This document shows, piece by piece, positions 55,701 to 64,000 of a DNA stretch of 64,000 nucleotides (the first letter of the stretch is position 1; the number at the start of each line of letters is the position of its first letter). This DNA is from Epichloe hybrida (lineage: Eukaryota; Ascomycota; Sordariomycetes; Hypocreales; Clavicipitaceae): contig JAFEKR010000031.1 of NCBI GenBank assembly GCA_019022495.1, forward strand, positions 372,001-436,000. The letters are read 5' to 3'. A model generated the notes under the pieces. It ran no database searches. It saw nothing but the letters and a program-made list of their open reading frames with translations, and was not told the origin of the DNA. The position numbers were made by a program, and so were the translations under genes.

Positions 55701-57277
55701 TTGTCAGGCCTGAGGATCAGGTCTCAAAGCCTGAACGTAACCCTGCGCCCGAAAGTGAAACAAGCCAGGTGAACTCAGACGATGAGGGTGCCACTAGTGA
55801 CGTGGAGTCATGTATTGCGGATGAATTTTTGCCTGATATCCAGGAGCTAGCGGAAGCCTTGGAGCCAAGCACCGAAATTCCGTTGGAGCTTCCAAAACAC
55901 CAAAAGACCAGCTTGATGAAGTATCTTACCAACTTTTGGGCAGAGACCTCAGCTAGTGGCTGGCCACCATTGGAATATCCTGTCAATTCAACTGACCACA
56001 TCTTCGTTGACTCAGACATTATCGTGCGAGAGGATGAGCCTAGCTCCGTCATTGCGCTCGCCTTGAATAGTGACGATTACAAGAACAAGCTCTCAACGAT
56101 TAGGAGAGAGGCTCAAGAGGTGATGAAGCGAGAGGTAGAAGGAATCAGTGACGAAGAACCCAAGTCTATTCCAGCGTCTGATGACGGCGACATCATGGTC
56201 AACGAAACAGAGCTGGAAAAGAGCTTGCTGCGGGCCACCGGCACTCATCTCAAGTACCAGTTCAAAGAGGGTGCAGCAATGATGACATGCAAGATCTTCT
56301 ACGCCGAACAATTCGACGCATTGCGGCGCAAGTGTGGCGTAGCTGAACGGATCATCGAGTGCCTGTCTCGCTGCCTCAAATGGGATTCGAGAGGGGGCAA
56401 GACCAAGTCCGTGTTTCTCAAAACATTAGACGACAGACTCGTTCTCAAGGTAAGAATCATGCGGATACATTACATTGATTTGAACCGTAATGCCTTGCTA
56501 ACATCGCGGCAGAGCTTATCTCCAGTGGAAACTTCGGCCTTTCTGCGGTTTGCTCCTAGCTACTTTAGTATCATGGCTGAAGCCTTATTCCACGATTTGC
56601 CATCAGTGATTGCCAAGATGTTGGGCTTCTTCCAAGTCATCATAAAGAACCCAACCACTGGCACTGATATTAAGCTCGATCTTCTGATCACGGAAAATCT
56701 ATTCTACGACCGCTCCCCGACACGAATTTTCGACCTGAAGGGATCCATGCGGAACCGCAAGATCCAGTCGACTGGAGAGCAGAACGAAGTATTGTTGGAC
56801 GAAAATATGGTGGAATACATATACGAATCACCCCTTTTTACGAGAGAACATTCCAAGAAACTTCTTAGAGCGTCTGTTTGGAATGACACGCTTTTCTTGG
56901 CCCGACAAAATGTCATGGACTACTCTTTGATGATTGCCGTGGACGAGGAGAAAAAGGAGCTGGTGGTTGGAATCATTGACTGCATTAGAACGTATACCTG
57001 GGACAAGAAGCTGGAAAGTTGGATCAAGGATCGTGGCTTTGCTGGTGGTGGCCGGAACCGACCCACCGTGACCAGTCCGAAAGAATACAAGTCCCGATTC
57101 AGAGAGGCCATGGCTAGGTGAGCTTTTTTTGGTGCCTCGACGACGTGATGGTGAATGCTAATTTCAGACAGGTACATTTTGCAAGCCCCTAATTGCTGGC
57201 ATCTGTTCAACAATCCTCAACTGTCGACAAACTACGGCCACGCTCGATTCGAAGAGCCCGAAACTGTTGTTTCTTGA
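49730..57277 (+). CDS. fab1: FAB1/PIKfyve, phosphatidylinositol-3-phosphate 5-kinase
   Basis: Makes PI(3,5)P2 on endosome and vacuole membranes. Exons are 49730-56449, 56513-57117 and 57172-57277; 2476 residues. The ATG at 49730 has ideal context (CACCATGG). Residues about 437-490 are a FYVE zinc finger (CFLC, RKHHCRTCGCIFDSKC, CKNC). Residues about 870-1130 are the TCP-1/chaperonin-like domain (DSCYVSGVVFTKN, RPQILLAQKGVSGVA). A Cys-rich central region follows near 1370-1450. From about 2150 comes the PIP kinase domain with YQFKEGAAMM, FFQVIIKNPTTGTD, RIFDLKGSMRNRKI, DYSLMIAVDE and IIDCIRTYTWDKKLE. Intron 1 (63 nt) is a multiple of three and stop-free, so a naive ORF adds 21 residues inside the conserved LVLK-SLSPVET segment. 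Intron 2 (54 nt) leads to the true C terminus YILQAPNCWHLFNN, otherwise lost. Confidence 0.95.
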
Positions 57278-57650
57278 GATGTATGCAGCTCGTGAACGAC
57301 TGAAGTACCTGCTTGAGATGTTTTGGAGTTAGAGGGGGAAGCGATGTCACGGGATTTTATTATAGCATACGCATGAAATAACTATCCTTTTTTAGAAGTT
57401 GCTAATGATATGATGACCATGGACGATTTGATTGCATCCATGGGAGGAATAGACCCTGTCGTGCCAAATCATGTTGCCAATGCTTGCTGCTTGCGTTATT
57501 AGCACAGTGCGGTGTACGGACTAATAAGTTCCATCTGTGTTATTATTAGGTGTGGAACCTGGTTGGCTCAAGCTCAAGCTCACCCAAAAACCTGCTCTTT
57601 TTAAACATCGGACCCTTGCATTTCCAGACTTGCCGTCCCAATGCATCGCC
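57278..57650. promoter_or_regulatory. Short intergenic region, FAB1 to MDM12
   Basis: 373 bp between tandem genes, holding the FAB1 3' end, the MDM12 promoter and a TACGGACTA motif at 57515-57523. Confidence 0.4.
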
Positions 57651-58988
57651 ATGTCCATTGATCTCGACTGGGAAACGCTCACCAGTGGTCCAGACGGCGA
57701 CGCTTTGGCTGAGCGCATCAGGTCCTTCATCCATGACAAGTTCCAAACAGTGCCACTACCCAGGTTCATCAGATCTGTCAACGTGCATGACTTCGACTTT
57801 GGCAGCATACCACCTGAGCTGGACCTCAAAGACATTACGGATCCATTACCTGACTTCTACGACCAAGAGATAGCAGACGACGAGAGCGATGATGAGTTTG
57901 GAAGCGACGACGAGGCAGCAGCCCATCTTGCAGCCGAGCGGGCCAAGCATGCGCTGGCGGGCAGTCACGACAAACGACCTCGCGGTATCAGGCCAGCTTT
58001 GCGACATGACATGTTTGGTCACGACACGGGCAGCTTATTTCTGGGAACATCTGCACCGGGTATACTTGGTGGCCCGGGGCTAAACTATTTCCAAAGCCAT
58101 CTGGGAACAGGAACGCATACACCGCTGGCGGCCGTGGCAGGCGCCCACCTGGGCAACAACAGCTGGATGGGACACGGAGGAGTGCTGGACCATGACTCCG
58201 GTTTCCACCACCAACAACAACATCATCATCACAATTACCAGCATGGGGCAAGTCACCATCGAAACCCTTCCGCGAGCAGCATCTCCGTGGACAATTTCTC
58301 CGAGACCATGGATGCGGCGACCGCCCCGTCTCTGCGAGAGAAATCAAGCGTGTCTACACTCGCACCTACTAGTGTGAACACGTCTCGGCCGCCCACGAGA
58401 GATACGCATCTCACGGGCGAGGCTGTGGAAGAGGCAGACGAAGACGAGGACGAGGACGAGGACGAAGAAGAGATCCCGGCAGATGGTGATGATCTGGCTG
58501 CTCAACAAAGGAGAGAACCGAGGGCAGAAGATGTTCAAGCCGTGTTTAGGATACGCTACGCCGGGGATGTCCGATTGAATCTCACAGCGGAGATCTTGCT
58601 GGATTATCCCATGCCTAGCTTTGTCGGCATTCCGCTGAAGCTGAACATAACAGGGCTATCGTTCGACGGAGTAGGCTTGTTGGCCAAGATACGAAAACGA
58701 GTGCATGTCTGCTTTCTTAGTCCCGAGGATGCCTTGGCGGCAGTTGGTTCTGTGAACGACGAGGAGAATGTGCAGGGCGAGGAGGGGAAGAATGGGGGCA
58801 AGAAGGAAGGAGGCAGACTTGGAGGTCTGCTGCAGGAGATCAAGGTAGAAAGTGAAATTGGGGAGCGAGATGGGGGTAAGCAGAGTCTCAAAAATGTAGG
58901 CAAGGTAGAAAGATTCGTGTTGGAGCAGGTGAGGAGAATATTTGAAGAGGAGTTTGTGTATCCGAGTTTCTGGACATTTTTGGTATAA
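57651..58988 (+). CDS. mdm12: MDM12, SMP-domain subunit of the ERMES complex
   Basis: Lipid-transfer subunit of the ER-mitochondria encounter structure. Single exon, 445 residues. The ATG at 57651 (GCCATGT) is used because it gives MSIDLDWETLTSGPDGDALA, the family N terminus; upstream in-frame codons from 57537 are not conserved. The SMP fold is split, as usual in fungi: RIRSFIHDKFQTVPLPRFI and VNVHDFDFGSIPPELDLKDI at the start, then after a long His/Asn-rich and acidic insert (Glu/Asp run at about residue 262), AVFRIRYAGDVRLNLTAEIL, PSFVGIPLKLNITGLSFDG and VHVCFLSPEDA. It ends VRRIFEEEFVYPSFWTFLV, typical of Mdm12. Tail to tail with VPS28, only 130 bp apart. Confidence 0.95.
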   Translation: MSIDLDWETLTSGPDGDALAERIRSFIHDKFQTVPLPRFIRSVNVHDFDFGSIPPELDLKDITDPLPDFYDQEIADDESDDEFGSDDEAAAHLAAERAKHALAGSHDKRPRGIRPALRHDMFGHDTGSLFLGTSAPGILGGPGLNYFQSHLGTGTHTPLAAVAGAHLGNNSWMGHGGVLDHDSGFHHQQQHHHHNYQHGASHHRNPSASSISVDNFSETMDAATAPSLREKSSVSTLAPTSVNTSRPPTRDTHLTGEAVEEADEDEDEDEDEEEIPADGDDLAAQQRREPRAEDVQAVFRIRYAGDVRLNLTAEILLDYPMPSFVGIPLKLNITGLSFDGVGLLAKIRKRVHVCFLSPEDALAAVGSVNDEENVQGEEGKNGGKKEGGRLGGLLQEIKVESEIGERDGGKQSLKNVGKVERFVLEQVRRIFEEEFVYPSFWTFLV

Positions 58989-59118
58989 ATGAGTGTCTGG
59001 GGTGTATCCTTGCAAGGGTAAAAGGAGTTGTTGACAAGATGGCTTAAGAAATGAGAGAGAAAAAGTACGAAATCACGAGCAAATGGAATGAATGGGGCAA
59101 CAAAAGTCGACTATCATG

Positions 59119-59986
59119 TCATGTTAAAGTCCTTCTGAACCCCTGGTAGGCCTGCTGAATATCCAGCTCCAACTCTCTCGCTTGCTGGTCACTCAACTCA
59201 TCCGATGCCTTCATCTGATTGAGTGTGATGAGCCACTGCACAATCTTGCCCCTGCTTTCAAAGTCCTGGTCCGTCACGCGGTTCACAGATTGAATCACGT
59301 CGGAGAGCAGTGGGTGCAACTGATCCTTGGATAGCATTCCCAGCTTGACGGCGTCGAGGAACGTGATGAATTCCTGAGTGGCCTCGAGAATGAGGACACC
59401 GCTGGTGGTGTTGCTGCTACCTGATGAGGCTTGCGGGCCGGTGGCGGAAGACGAGGCTGTCACGGTGGTCGACGGCATGCCGACTCGCAGACGTTCCGTT
59501 GCACGCGGGGCTTGGAGCTACGCTGTGTAAGCCAGGGAAGTTGTATGGCGTGAAAATTGGCAAAGGGTTCTCGTTGGAACTGGCATACGTCCCATTTGGC
59601 CTTGAATTCCTCCAGGCCCTGAAATTCATTGGCGATTGTCGCGTCTGCCAGGAGCGCTTTGTACTGGCGGAGGGATCGTTCGCATATCTCGGTGTACTCG
59701 TGTTCGGGAATCGCATCCTTCAGAAACGCCTTTTCGAGCTCGTCTAGTGTCACGATGATGCTGAAGAGTTCGGCGAGGGACTCTTGAAGGTCGCGCTCGG
59801 CTCGTGTGTCGGTGAGCTTGACTTCCTAGCATCGAGCAGAGGTAAGACGGGCGCAGACATGCACGGTATGAACATATCCGAGGCTAGCGTGCATCTACCT
59901 ACCTCGTCCAGATTAATTGTTGCCGAGAAAGTCGAGTTTGGAACATAACTATGCGGTGTCGGCGCATAACCCTGTCGGGGAATCAT
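59119..59986 (-). CDS. vps28: VPS28, ESCRT-I subunit
   Basis: Subunit of ESCRT-I, which sorts ubiquitinated cargo into multivesicular bodies. Exons are 59986-59903, 59825-59589 and 59517-59119, with introns of 77 and 71 nt, both phase 0; 239 residues, normal for the family. The N-terminal coiled-coil part reads EVKLTDTRAERDLQESLAEL, FSIIVTLDELEKAF, DAIPEHEYTEICERSLRQYK and GLEEFKAKWD. The second junction gives KWD-LQAPRATERLRVGMPS, which restores the expected sequence; the acceptor is the TAG at 59520-59518, not the nearer CACAG upstream, which would leave a stop. The C-terminal four-helix domain (LILEATQEFITFLDAVKLGM, LLSDVIQSVNRVTD, WLITLNQMKASDELS) binds ESCRT-II. Divergent from NOC2. Confidence 0.95.
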
Positions 59987-60092
59987 GGTGGCGGGTCAAA
60001 GGGGCGGCGCACTGAAGCTCGAATTGCGGACAGGATGCGAGAGATCCGGTCAAAGCTGATGATGATCATATTAATGGTGTTTCCAAGCAGCA

Positions 60093-60107
60093 GGGGGGGG
60101 GGGGGGG
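60093..60107. repeat. Poly(G) tract, 15 G
   Basis: Uninterrupted run of 15 G in the VPS28/NOC2 divergent promoter. Confidence 0.9.
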
Positions 60108-60172
60108 CGAGGGCAGAATGGCGCCCACCGCCTGCCTGATCTGCGGGGCAAGATACTATCGATAACGCGGCC

Positions 60173-60195
60173 TTTTTTTTTTTTTTTTTTTTTTT
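60173..60195. repeat. Poly(T) tract, 23 T
   Basis: Uninterrupted run of 23 T, about 170 bp upstream of the NOC2 ATG. Confidence 0.95.
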
Positions 60196-60362
60196 CGTTT
60201 CAAATACTTTGGCAGCAAATTGCCAATTAGGCCGGGCCTAGCGACAAGTTTGCGAGGTTCAGCGATCCTTTACCTTTTCGTCTTAACCACTCTTCCTTCA
60301 CTACGATCCGTGATCCATTCTTTCTCACCACCACGCCGCTGGGGTGCAATTAATTGCCAATC

Positions 60363-62768
60363 ATGGGTCCCGGGAAGAAAAACCTCAAGGCAACGAAAAA
60401 GTTCGAAAAGAACCGCCTCCGCGGTACGCTCGACAAAAGAAAGGAAGCTGCCAAGCTCAAACAGCGTCATCAGATCAAAGAGAAAAAGCAGACTCGGCGG
60501 ACCAAGGACTCTGAATTCTTCAAGAGCAAGCCAGCCGAAGATGGCGCGGACACCGCCAAGAAGCCTAATGGCTTGTTCAGAAACAAGAAGAGCGGCGAGA
60601 TGACTGTGGATGACTTTTTCCAGGGGGGATTCGACGAGATTATCGACAGCAAGGGCGCCGAGGCCAAGGCCGGGAAACTCGGCAAAAGAAAAAGAAATGG
60701 GCCCGAGGCCGAGGGGGGCGGAGAGGAGGATGCCAGGTTGAGTGAAGGTAGAGGCTCTGACGGTGACGGTGACAGTGACAGTGACAGTGACAGTGACAGT
60801 GACGATGGCAGCGAGGGTGGGGACGATGAAGGCGGCATGAGTAAAGACACCATGGATAAGCTGGCAGAGAAGGATCCGGAATTCTACAAGTTTTTGAAAG
60901 AAAACGACCCAGAAGCCCTCGACTTTGACGGCAATGCAGACCTGGCAGAGGTGGACGAACTGAGCGCCGGCGAGGAAGACGATGAAGCCCAAGATGAGCA
61001 GCCGAAGAAGAAGAGAAAGAAGGGAAAGGCTACCAAAGAAGCACAGGATGAGGACAAAGACGACGCGGAACCAGAGGATTCTCAGAGCAACGAACTGACC
61101 CGGCCAACGGTCGCCAAGTGGCGCAAAGCAATTGAGGAGACCAATTCCTTGCGCGCTGCTCGACAAGTTGTCCTCGCTTTCCGAAGCGCCGCCCACTTGA
61201 ACGAAGATGACGAGGATGGCGAGACTCAACAGCGATGGACGATCAACAGCCCCGAAGTCTACAACGACGTCTTGGTTTTGGCTCTCAAGCACATCCCCCT
61301 GGTGATGAACCACCATCTGCCTGTCAAGGAGTCCGCTTCTGGCAGAGTCCACATACAAACCGAGACCAAGAAATTCAAGACGCTCTCCCTGCTTCTCAAG
61401 TCCTACACCTCGTCCATCATGCACCTGCTCGGCAGGCTGTCCGACGACAAGACGCTGAAGCTGACACTGTCGTCCATCACGCCGATTCTTCCATATCTCT
61501 TGTCCTTTAAGAAACTCATGAAAGCGCTAGCCAAGGCCATTGTCAACTTTTGGGCGCAACCCGCCAGTTCAGAGACGACGCGCATCACGGCCTTCCTGGT
61601 GCTCCGCAAGCTCGTCGTCATCGGCGACAAGGGCATCTGCGAGACCGTCCTCAAGGCCGTGTATCAGGGTCTCGTGCAGGGCTGTCGCGTCACCTACCAC
61701 AACACCATCCCGGGCATCAACCTGATGAAGAACTCGGCCGCCGAGCTCTGGGGCATCGACCCTTCGGTCGGATACACCACCGCCTTTACCTTTATCCGCC
61801 AACTCGCCATCCACCTGCGCAACAGCATCGTCAACAACAAGAACGACTCATTCCGCATGGTCTACAACTGGCAGTTCACGCACTCGCTCGACTTTTGGTC
61901 CTGCGTCCTCGCCGAGCACTGCTCCCCGCTCAAGGAAGCCGAAGCCGGCAAGGAGAACCAGCTCAAGCTCCTCATCTACCCGCTCGTGCAGGTCACCCTC
62001 GGCGCGATGCGCCTCATCCCCACAGCCATCTACTTCCCGCTCCGCTTCCACCTCGTCCGGTCCCTGCTGCGAACGTCGCGCGCCACAGGCACCTACATCC
62101 CGCTCGCCTCCCCGTTGCTCGAGGTCCTCTCCTCGGCGGAGATGAAGAAGGCCCCCAAGGCATCCACCCTCAAGGCCTTCGACTTGACAGTCGCCTACAA
62201 GGCTCCCAAGTCGTACCTCCGCACGCGCGTCTACCAGGACGGCGTTGGCGAACAGGTTGTCGAGCTCCTCGGCGAGTTCTTCCTCCTCTGGTCCACGTCC
62301 ATCGCCTTCCCCGAGCTCGCCCTCCCCGTCATCATCCAGCTAAAGCGGTGGATGAAACAGGCCCGCTCCAAGTCCCAAGGCAACAAGAACGCCAAGCTCA
62401 CGTCGCAGCTTGTCCTGCTCGTTCAAAAGCTCGAGGCCAACGCCAAGTTCATCGAGGAGCGCCGCGCAAAAGTTGACTTTGCGCCAAGGGATCGCTCCCA
62501 AGTCGCGGCTTTCCTCAAGGATTTCGAAGTCGCCAAGACGCCGCTGGGTGCTTTTGTCGTCGCCCAGAGGAAGGTGAAGGAGGAGAGGACAAAGATGCTC
62601 GAAGAGGCGAGGAGGGAAGATGATCGTAAGAGGAAGGAGGATGAGAGTGGCCCTGGGGCCGAGGATATGAGTGATGAGGAGATGCAGGTGGATGAAGATG
62701 AAGATGAAGATGGGGAAGAGGAAGAGGAAGAGGAAGTGGATGATGAAGAGGACGAGGACAGCGAATAG
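60363..62768 (+). CDS. noc2: NOC2, nucleolar 60S ribosome assembly factor
   Basis: HEAT-like protein that pairs with Noc1 (nucleolus) and Noc3 (nucleoplasm) in pre-60S maturation and export. Single exon, 801 residues; the ATG at 60363 gives MGPGKKNLKATKKFEKNRL. The N terminus is highly basic (nuclear and nucleolar targeting), then acidic with a GD/SD repeat (60762-60803), then DTMDKLAEKDPEFYKFLKEN and PTVAKWRKAIEE, both family hallmarks. The folded core runs from about residue 280 to 710: LKTYKFL-like helices, VNFWAQPASSETTRITAFLV, NTIPGINLMKNSAAELWGID, FIRQLAIHLRNSI, YNWQFTHSLDFWSCVLAEHC and YLRTRVYQDGVGEQVVELL. The C-terminal tail is acidic (Glu/Asp-rich). High GC at third positions gives long spurious ORFs in other frames. 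Confidence 0.96.
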   Translation: MGPGKKNLKATKKFEKNRLRGTLDKRKEAAKLKQRHQIKEKKQTRRTKDSEFFKSKPAEDGADTAKKPNGLFRNKKSGEMTVDDFFQGGFDEIIDSKGAEAKAGKLGKRKRNGPEAEGGGEEDARLSEGRGSDGDGDSDSDSDSDSDDGSEGGDDEGGMSKDTMDKLAEKDPEFYKFLKENDPEALDFDGNADLAEVDELSAGEEDDEAQDEQPKKKRKKGKATKEAQDEDKDDAEPEDSQSNELTRPTVAKWRKAIEETNSLRAARQVVLAFRSAAHLNEDDEDGETQQRWTINSPEVYNDVLVLALKHIPLVMNHHLPVKESASGRVHIQTETKKFKTLSLLLKSYTSSIMHLLGRLSDDKTLKLTLSSITPILPYLLSFKKLMKALAKAIVNFWAQPASSETTRITAFLVLRKLVVIGDKGICETVLKAVYQGLVQGCRVTYHNTIPGINLMKNSAAELWGIDPSVGYTTAFTFIRQLAIHLRNSIVNNKNDSFRMVYNWQFTHSLDFWSCVLAEHCSPLKEAEAGKENQLKLLIYPLVQVTLGAMRLIPTAIYFPLRFHLVRSLLRTSRATGTYIPLASPLLEVLSSAEMKKAPKASTLKAFDLTVAYKAPKSYLRTRVYQDGVGEQVVELLGEFFLLWSTSIAFPELALPVIIQLKRWMKQARSKSQGNKNAKLTSQLVLLVQKLEANAKFIEERRAKVDFAPRDRSQVAAFLKDFEVAKTPLGAFVVAQRKVKEERTKMLEEARREDDRKRKEDESGPGAEDMSDEEMQVDEDEDEDGEEEEEEEVDDEEDEDSE
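60762..60803. repeat. In-frame 6-bp repeat in NOC2 (GGTGAC/AGTGAC x 7)
   Basis: Two GGTGAC and five AGTGAC units; encodes Gly-Asp twice and Ser-Asp five times in the acidic linker of NOC2. Length change would stay in frame. Confidence 0.9.
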
Positions 62769-63301
62769 AATGGATAGTTAGTTACACAATGGCAAATCAC
62801 GGATATTTTGCTTCTCAACAATTCTCCCCATTTCACTTGACGAATGACGGCAGAAAGCGTGCAGGAACATGCTCACTCACAGTGGCCCAGGATGCGCAGA
62901 GGGAGGCAGAAGACGCGAATTCCTTTATCATCATGTTCATTGTCCACTACTCGAGTGCACAACCTAACAACATACAAACAAAGTGTACCGCGAGTCAATC
63001 CAAGCCTTTTTTTGCCCAAGAAACGCCGCGAGAAGAAACCATCATGCCAAGACTGAATCACAAAGAGGGAGGGAAAAAAATAAAGACAGACAGAGACGCC
63101 GCAGATGGCCAGACACGGCGTCCGTCCGTCCGTCCATCCGTCCATCCCTCTTGACATCAGTGTTGTTCCAAACTCCGTTTGTGACCGCGCCGGGTCCCCC
63201 ATTACTTCTTATAATGCACGTAAAGAGGTAATGCTCGTTCGCTCATGACTGGCAAGAATATGGATGGTGCTGTTTCAAAATCCAACAAAGAATATTCGTC
63301 T
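62769..63301. other. Convergent intergenic region, NOC2 / Cep57-like
   Basis: About 530 bp, with a TCCG/TCCA tetranucleotide run near 63118-63150. Probable 3' UTRs; no gene seen. Confidence 0.5.
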
Positions 63302-64000
63302 TCATACTTGCACTGTTTCCTGAATGCCCTCCCATGTGAATTGTTCGCTTCCGCCAGTGACATCACGCACTGTCATGCCCGTGATATTGAGGACAGTCAT
63401 TTCGACCTCTTCCTCCGTCATGGCTTGTCCAGCAGCCTTTTGTCCCTCTAGAACATCGTACAGGCTGTAGATCTGATCGTTCTTGACTTCCATGCGCTTC
63501 AAGAGCGTTCGAATGGATTCGGCCATGTTCAGTCGATCGCGCCGGCCAATGGCCTTGTCCCTGCTGTTATACTCTGCTTGTAGGCGGGTGAGCTCAAGCT
63601 GAAGATGCTCTGCTTCGTCCTCGAGTCCTTTGATGACCAAGGCCAAGGCATAGCCGGGCGCCTGCGATGGGCGCATCGTGAGATCGTCTCCCGTCAGGTT
63701 GCGATCCGTGACAGGCACAGGACGCGGTACACTAACGCGCTTTTTGCCTGAAGCGGCCTCGGATGATGAAACAACTCCGCGGTGGGAGGTGATGCGCGCG
63801 CACACTATGCAGTTACGACAGCTGTGCTTGCACAAGCCATCCAGCACACGACGTGCATCGGTTGACAGGACAGGGCAGGACTCGGGCATGGTTGTCTTGT
63901 TGGTCCCGCTGCTAGCGTCCACCTCCAAGAAGGTATGCTTTTGTGCTGGCCGCGAACTGCTTCCACGACGAGATTTGTTGCTCTGTGCAGTCGTGTCTCG
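63302..64000 (-). CDS. Cep57/Ppc89-like spindle pole body protein, C-terminal part (runs off right edge)
   Basis: The visible 233 codons include the 232-residue C terminus and a TGA at 63304-63302; the frame is open to base 64000, so the N-terminal part lies outside. The diagnostic block reads TMRPSQAPGYALALVIKGLE, DEAEHLQLELTRLQAEYNSR, SIRTLLKRMEVKNDQIYSLY and DVLEGQK, matching the Cep57-type microtubule-binding coiled coil found in fission yeast Ppc89, a spindle pole body scaffold. Upstream lies a Cys/His cluster (CKHSCRNCIVC) that may bind zinc. The tail after the coiled coil (MTEEEVEMTVLNITGMTV, EGIQETVQ) looks like a short folded end. Confidence 0.85.
   Translation of the reverse strand, partial: RDTTAQSNKSRRGSSSRPAQKHTFLEVDASSGTNKTTMPESCPVLSTDARRVLDGLCKHSCRNCIVCARITSHRGVVSSSEAASGKKRVSVPRPVPVTDRNLTGDDLTMRPSQAPGYALALVIKGLEDEAEHLQLELTRLQAEYNSRDKAIGRRDRLNMAESIRTLLKRMEVKNDQIYSLYDVLEGQKAAGQAMTEEEVEMTVLNITGMTVRDVTGGSEQFTWEGIQETVQV

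Larger units (their letters stand above)
59987..60362. promoter_or_regulatory. Compact divergent promoter, VPS28 / NOC2
   Basis: 376 bp between start codons, carrying a G15 run and a T23 run 65 bp apart, an arrangement suited to a nucleosome-depleted divergent promoter. Confidence 0.5.

Noticed and set aside
57537..57650. In-frame extension of MDM12
   Set aside because: The first codon is not ATG and the sequence is not conserved-type; MSIDLDWE at 57651 is the family start.
60270..61424. 384-residue minus-strand ORF across NOC2
   Set aside because: It is the antisense shadow of the GC-biased NOC2 coding region; the plus strand gives a full, recognisable Noc2.
61550..62476. 308-residue plus-strand ORF in another frame of NOC2
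   Set aside because: Composition is dominated by Arg/His/Pro from a shifted frame; it overlaps conserved Noc2 sequence entirely.
1..64000. CRISPR arrays, insertion sequences, bacterial-type operons, viral genes
   Set aside because: None seen; the tandem repeats are simple microsatellites or minisatellites without spacers, and no transposase or integrase sequence was found.

Overview
The window is a gene-dense piece of a filamentous ascomycete chromosome. Evidence: short GT-AG introns (54-127 nt) with CTAAC-like branch sites, intron-poor conserved genes on both strands with no operons, an intron-bearing nuclear tRNA, and protein matches that read like Sordariomycetes. I would guess Hypocreales, but the sequence alone does not fix the genus. 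Gene models were built by reading splice sites by eye and checking that the spliced length stays in frame. Twenty-two protein genes (two cut by the window edges), one broken protease gene and one tRNA are supported.

Layout, left to right: a truncated NPT1 (-) is divergent from UTP4 (+). PNG1 (+) follows, then a Cys-rich protein with a PCNA-binding-like motif (+). An MPDU1-type PQ-loop protein (-) is head to head with a DUF7514-like protein (+). Next come a conserved fungal protein of unknown role (+), GCN5 (-), OST5 (+) and the 9-1-1 clamp subunit RAD1 (+). A gene desert of about 4 kb separates RAD1 from a disordered protein (+). Then CDC26 (+), a Cdc1/Ted1 phosphoesterase (-) and a very large PhoD-like protein (-). 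A tRNA-Ile(AAT) (-) marks the start of an AT-rich stretch that holds an M43 metalloprotease with an in-frame TAG. Beyond it lie eIF4E (+), a malonyl-CoA-synthetase-like enzyme (-), a BolA protein (+), an unrecognised disordered protein (-), FAB1 (+), MDM12 (+), VPS28 (-), NOC2 (+) and the C-terminal part of a Cep57/Ppc89-like spindle-pole protein (-).

Functionally this is mostly core eukaryotic biology: ribosome assembly (UTP4, NOC2), N-glycosylation and ER quality control (OST5, MPDU1, PNG1, Ted1), chromatin and checkpoint (GCN5, RAD1, CDC26), endosome and lipid traffic (FAB1, VPS28, MDM12), translation (eIF4E), and NAD and mitochondrial metabolism (NPT1, acyl-CoA synthetase, BolA). Neighbours are not functionally clustered, and I see no mobile element, CRISPR array, defence system or secondary-metabolite cluster.

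The most interesting signals are: (1) a PNG1 whose catalytic Cys is Val while His and Asp are kept; (2) an otherwise intact secreted metalloprotease interrupted by one TAG; (3) a dispersed intergenic 9-mer family, TACGGAGTA / TACGGACTA, seen at least 15 times, including a near-identical 20-mer at two distant sites and a perfect hairpin; (4) a FAB1 intron that is a multiple of three and stop-free; (5) unusual simple repeats, including a 9-bp minisatellite with a 27-bp higher-order period.
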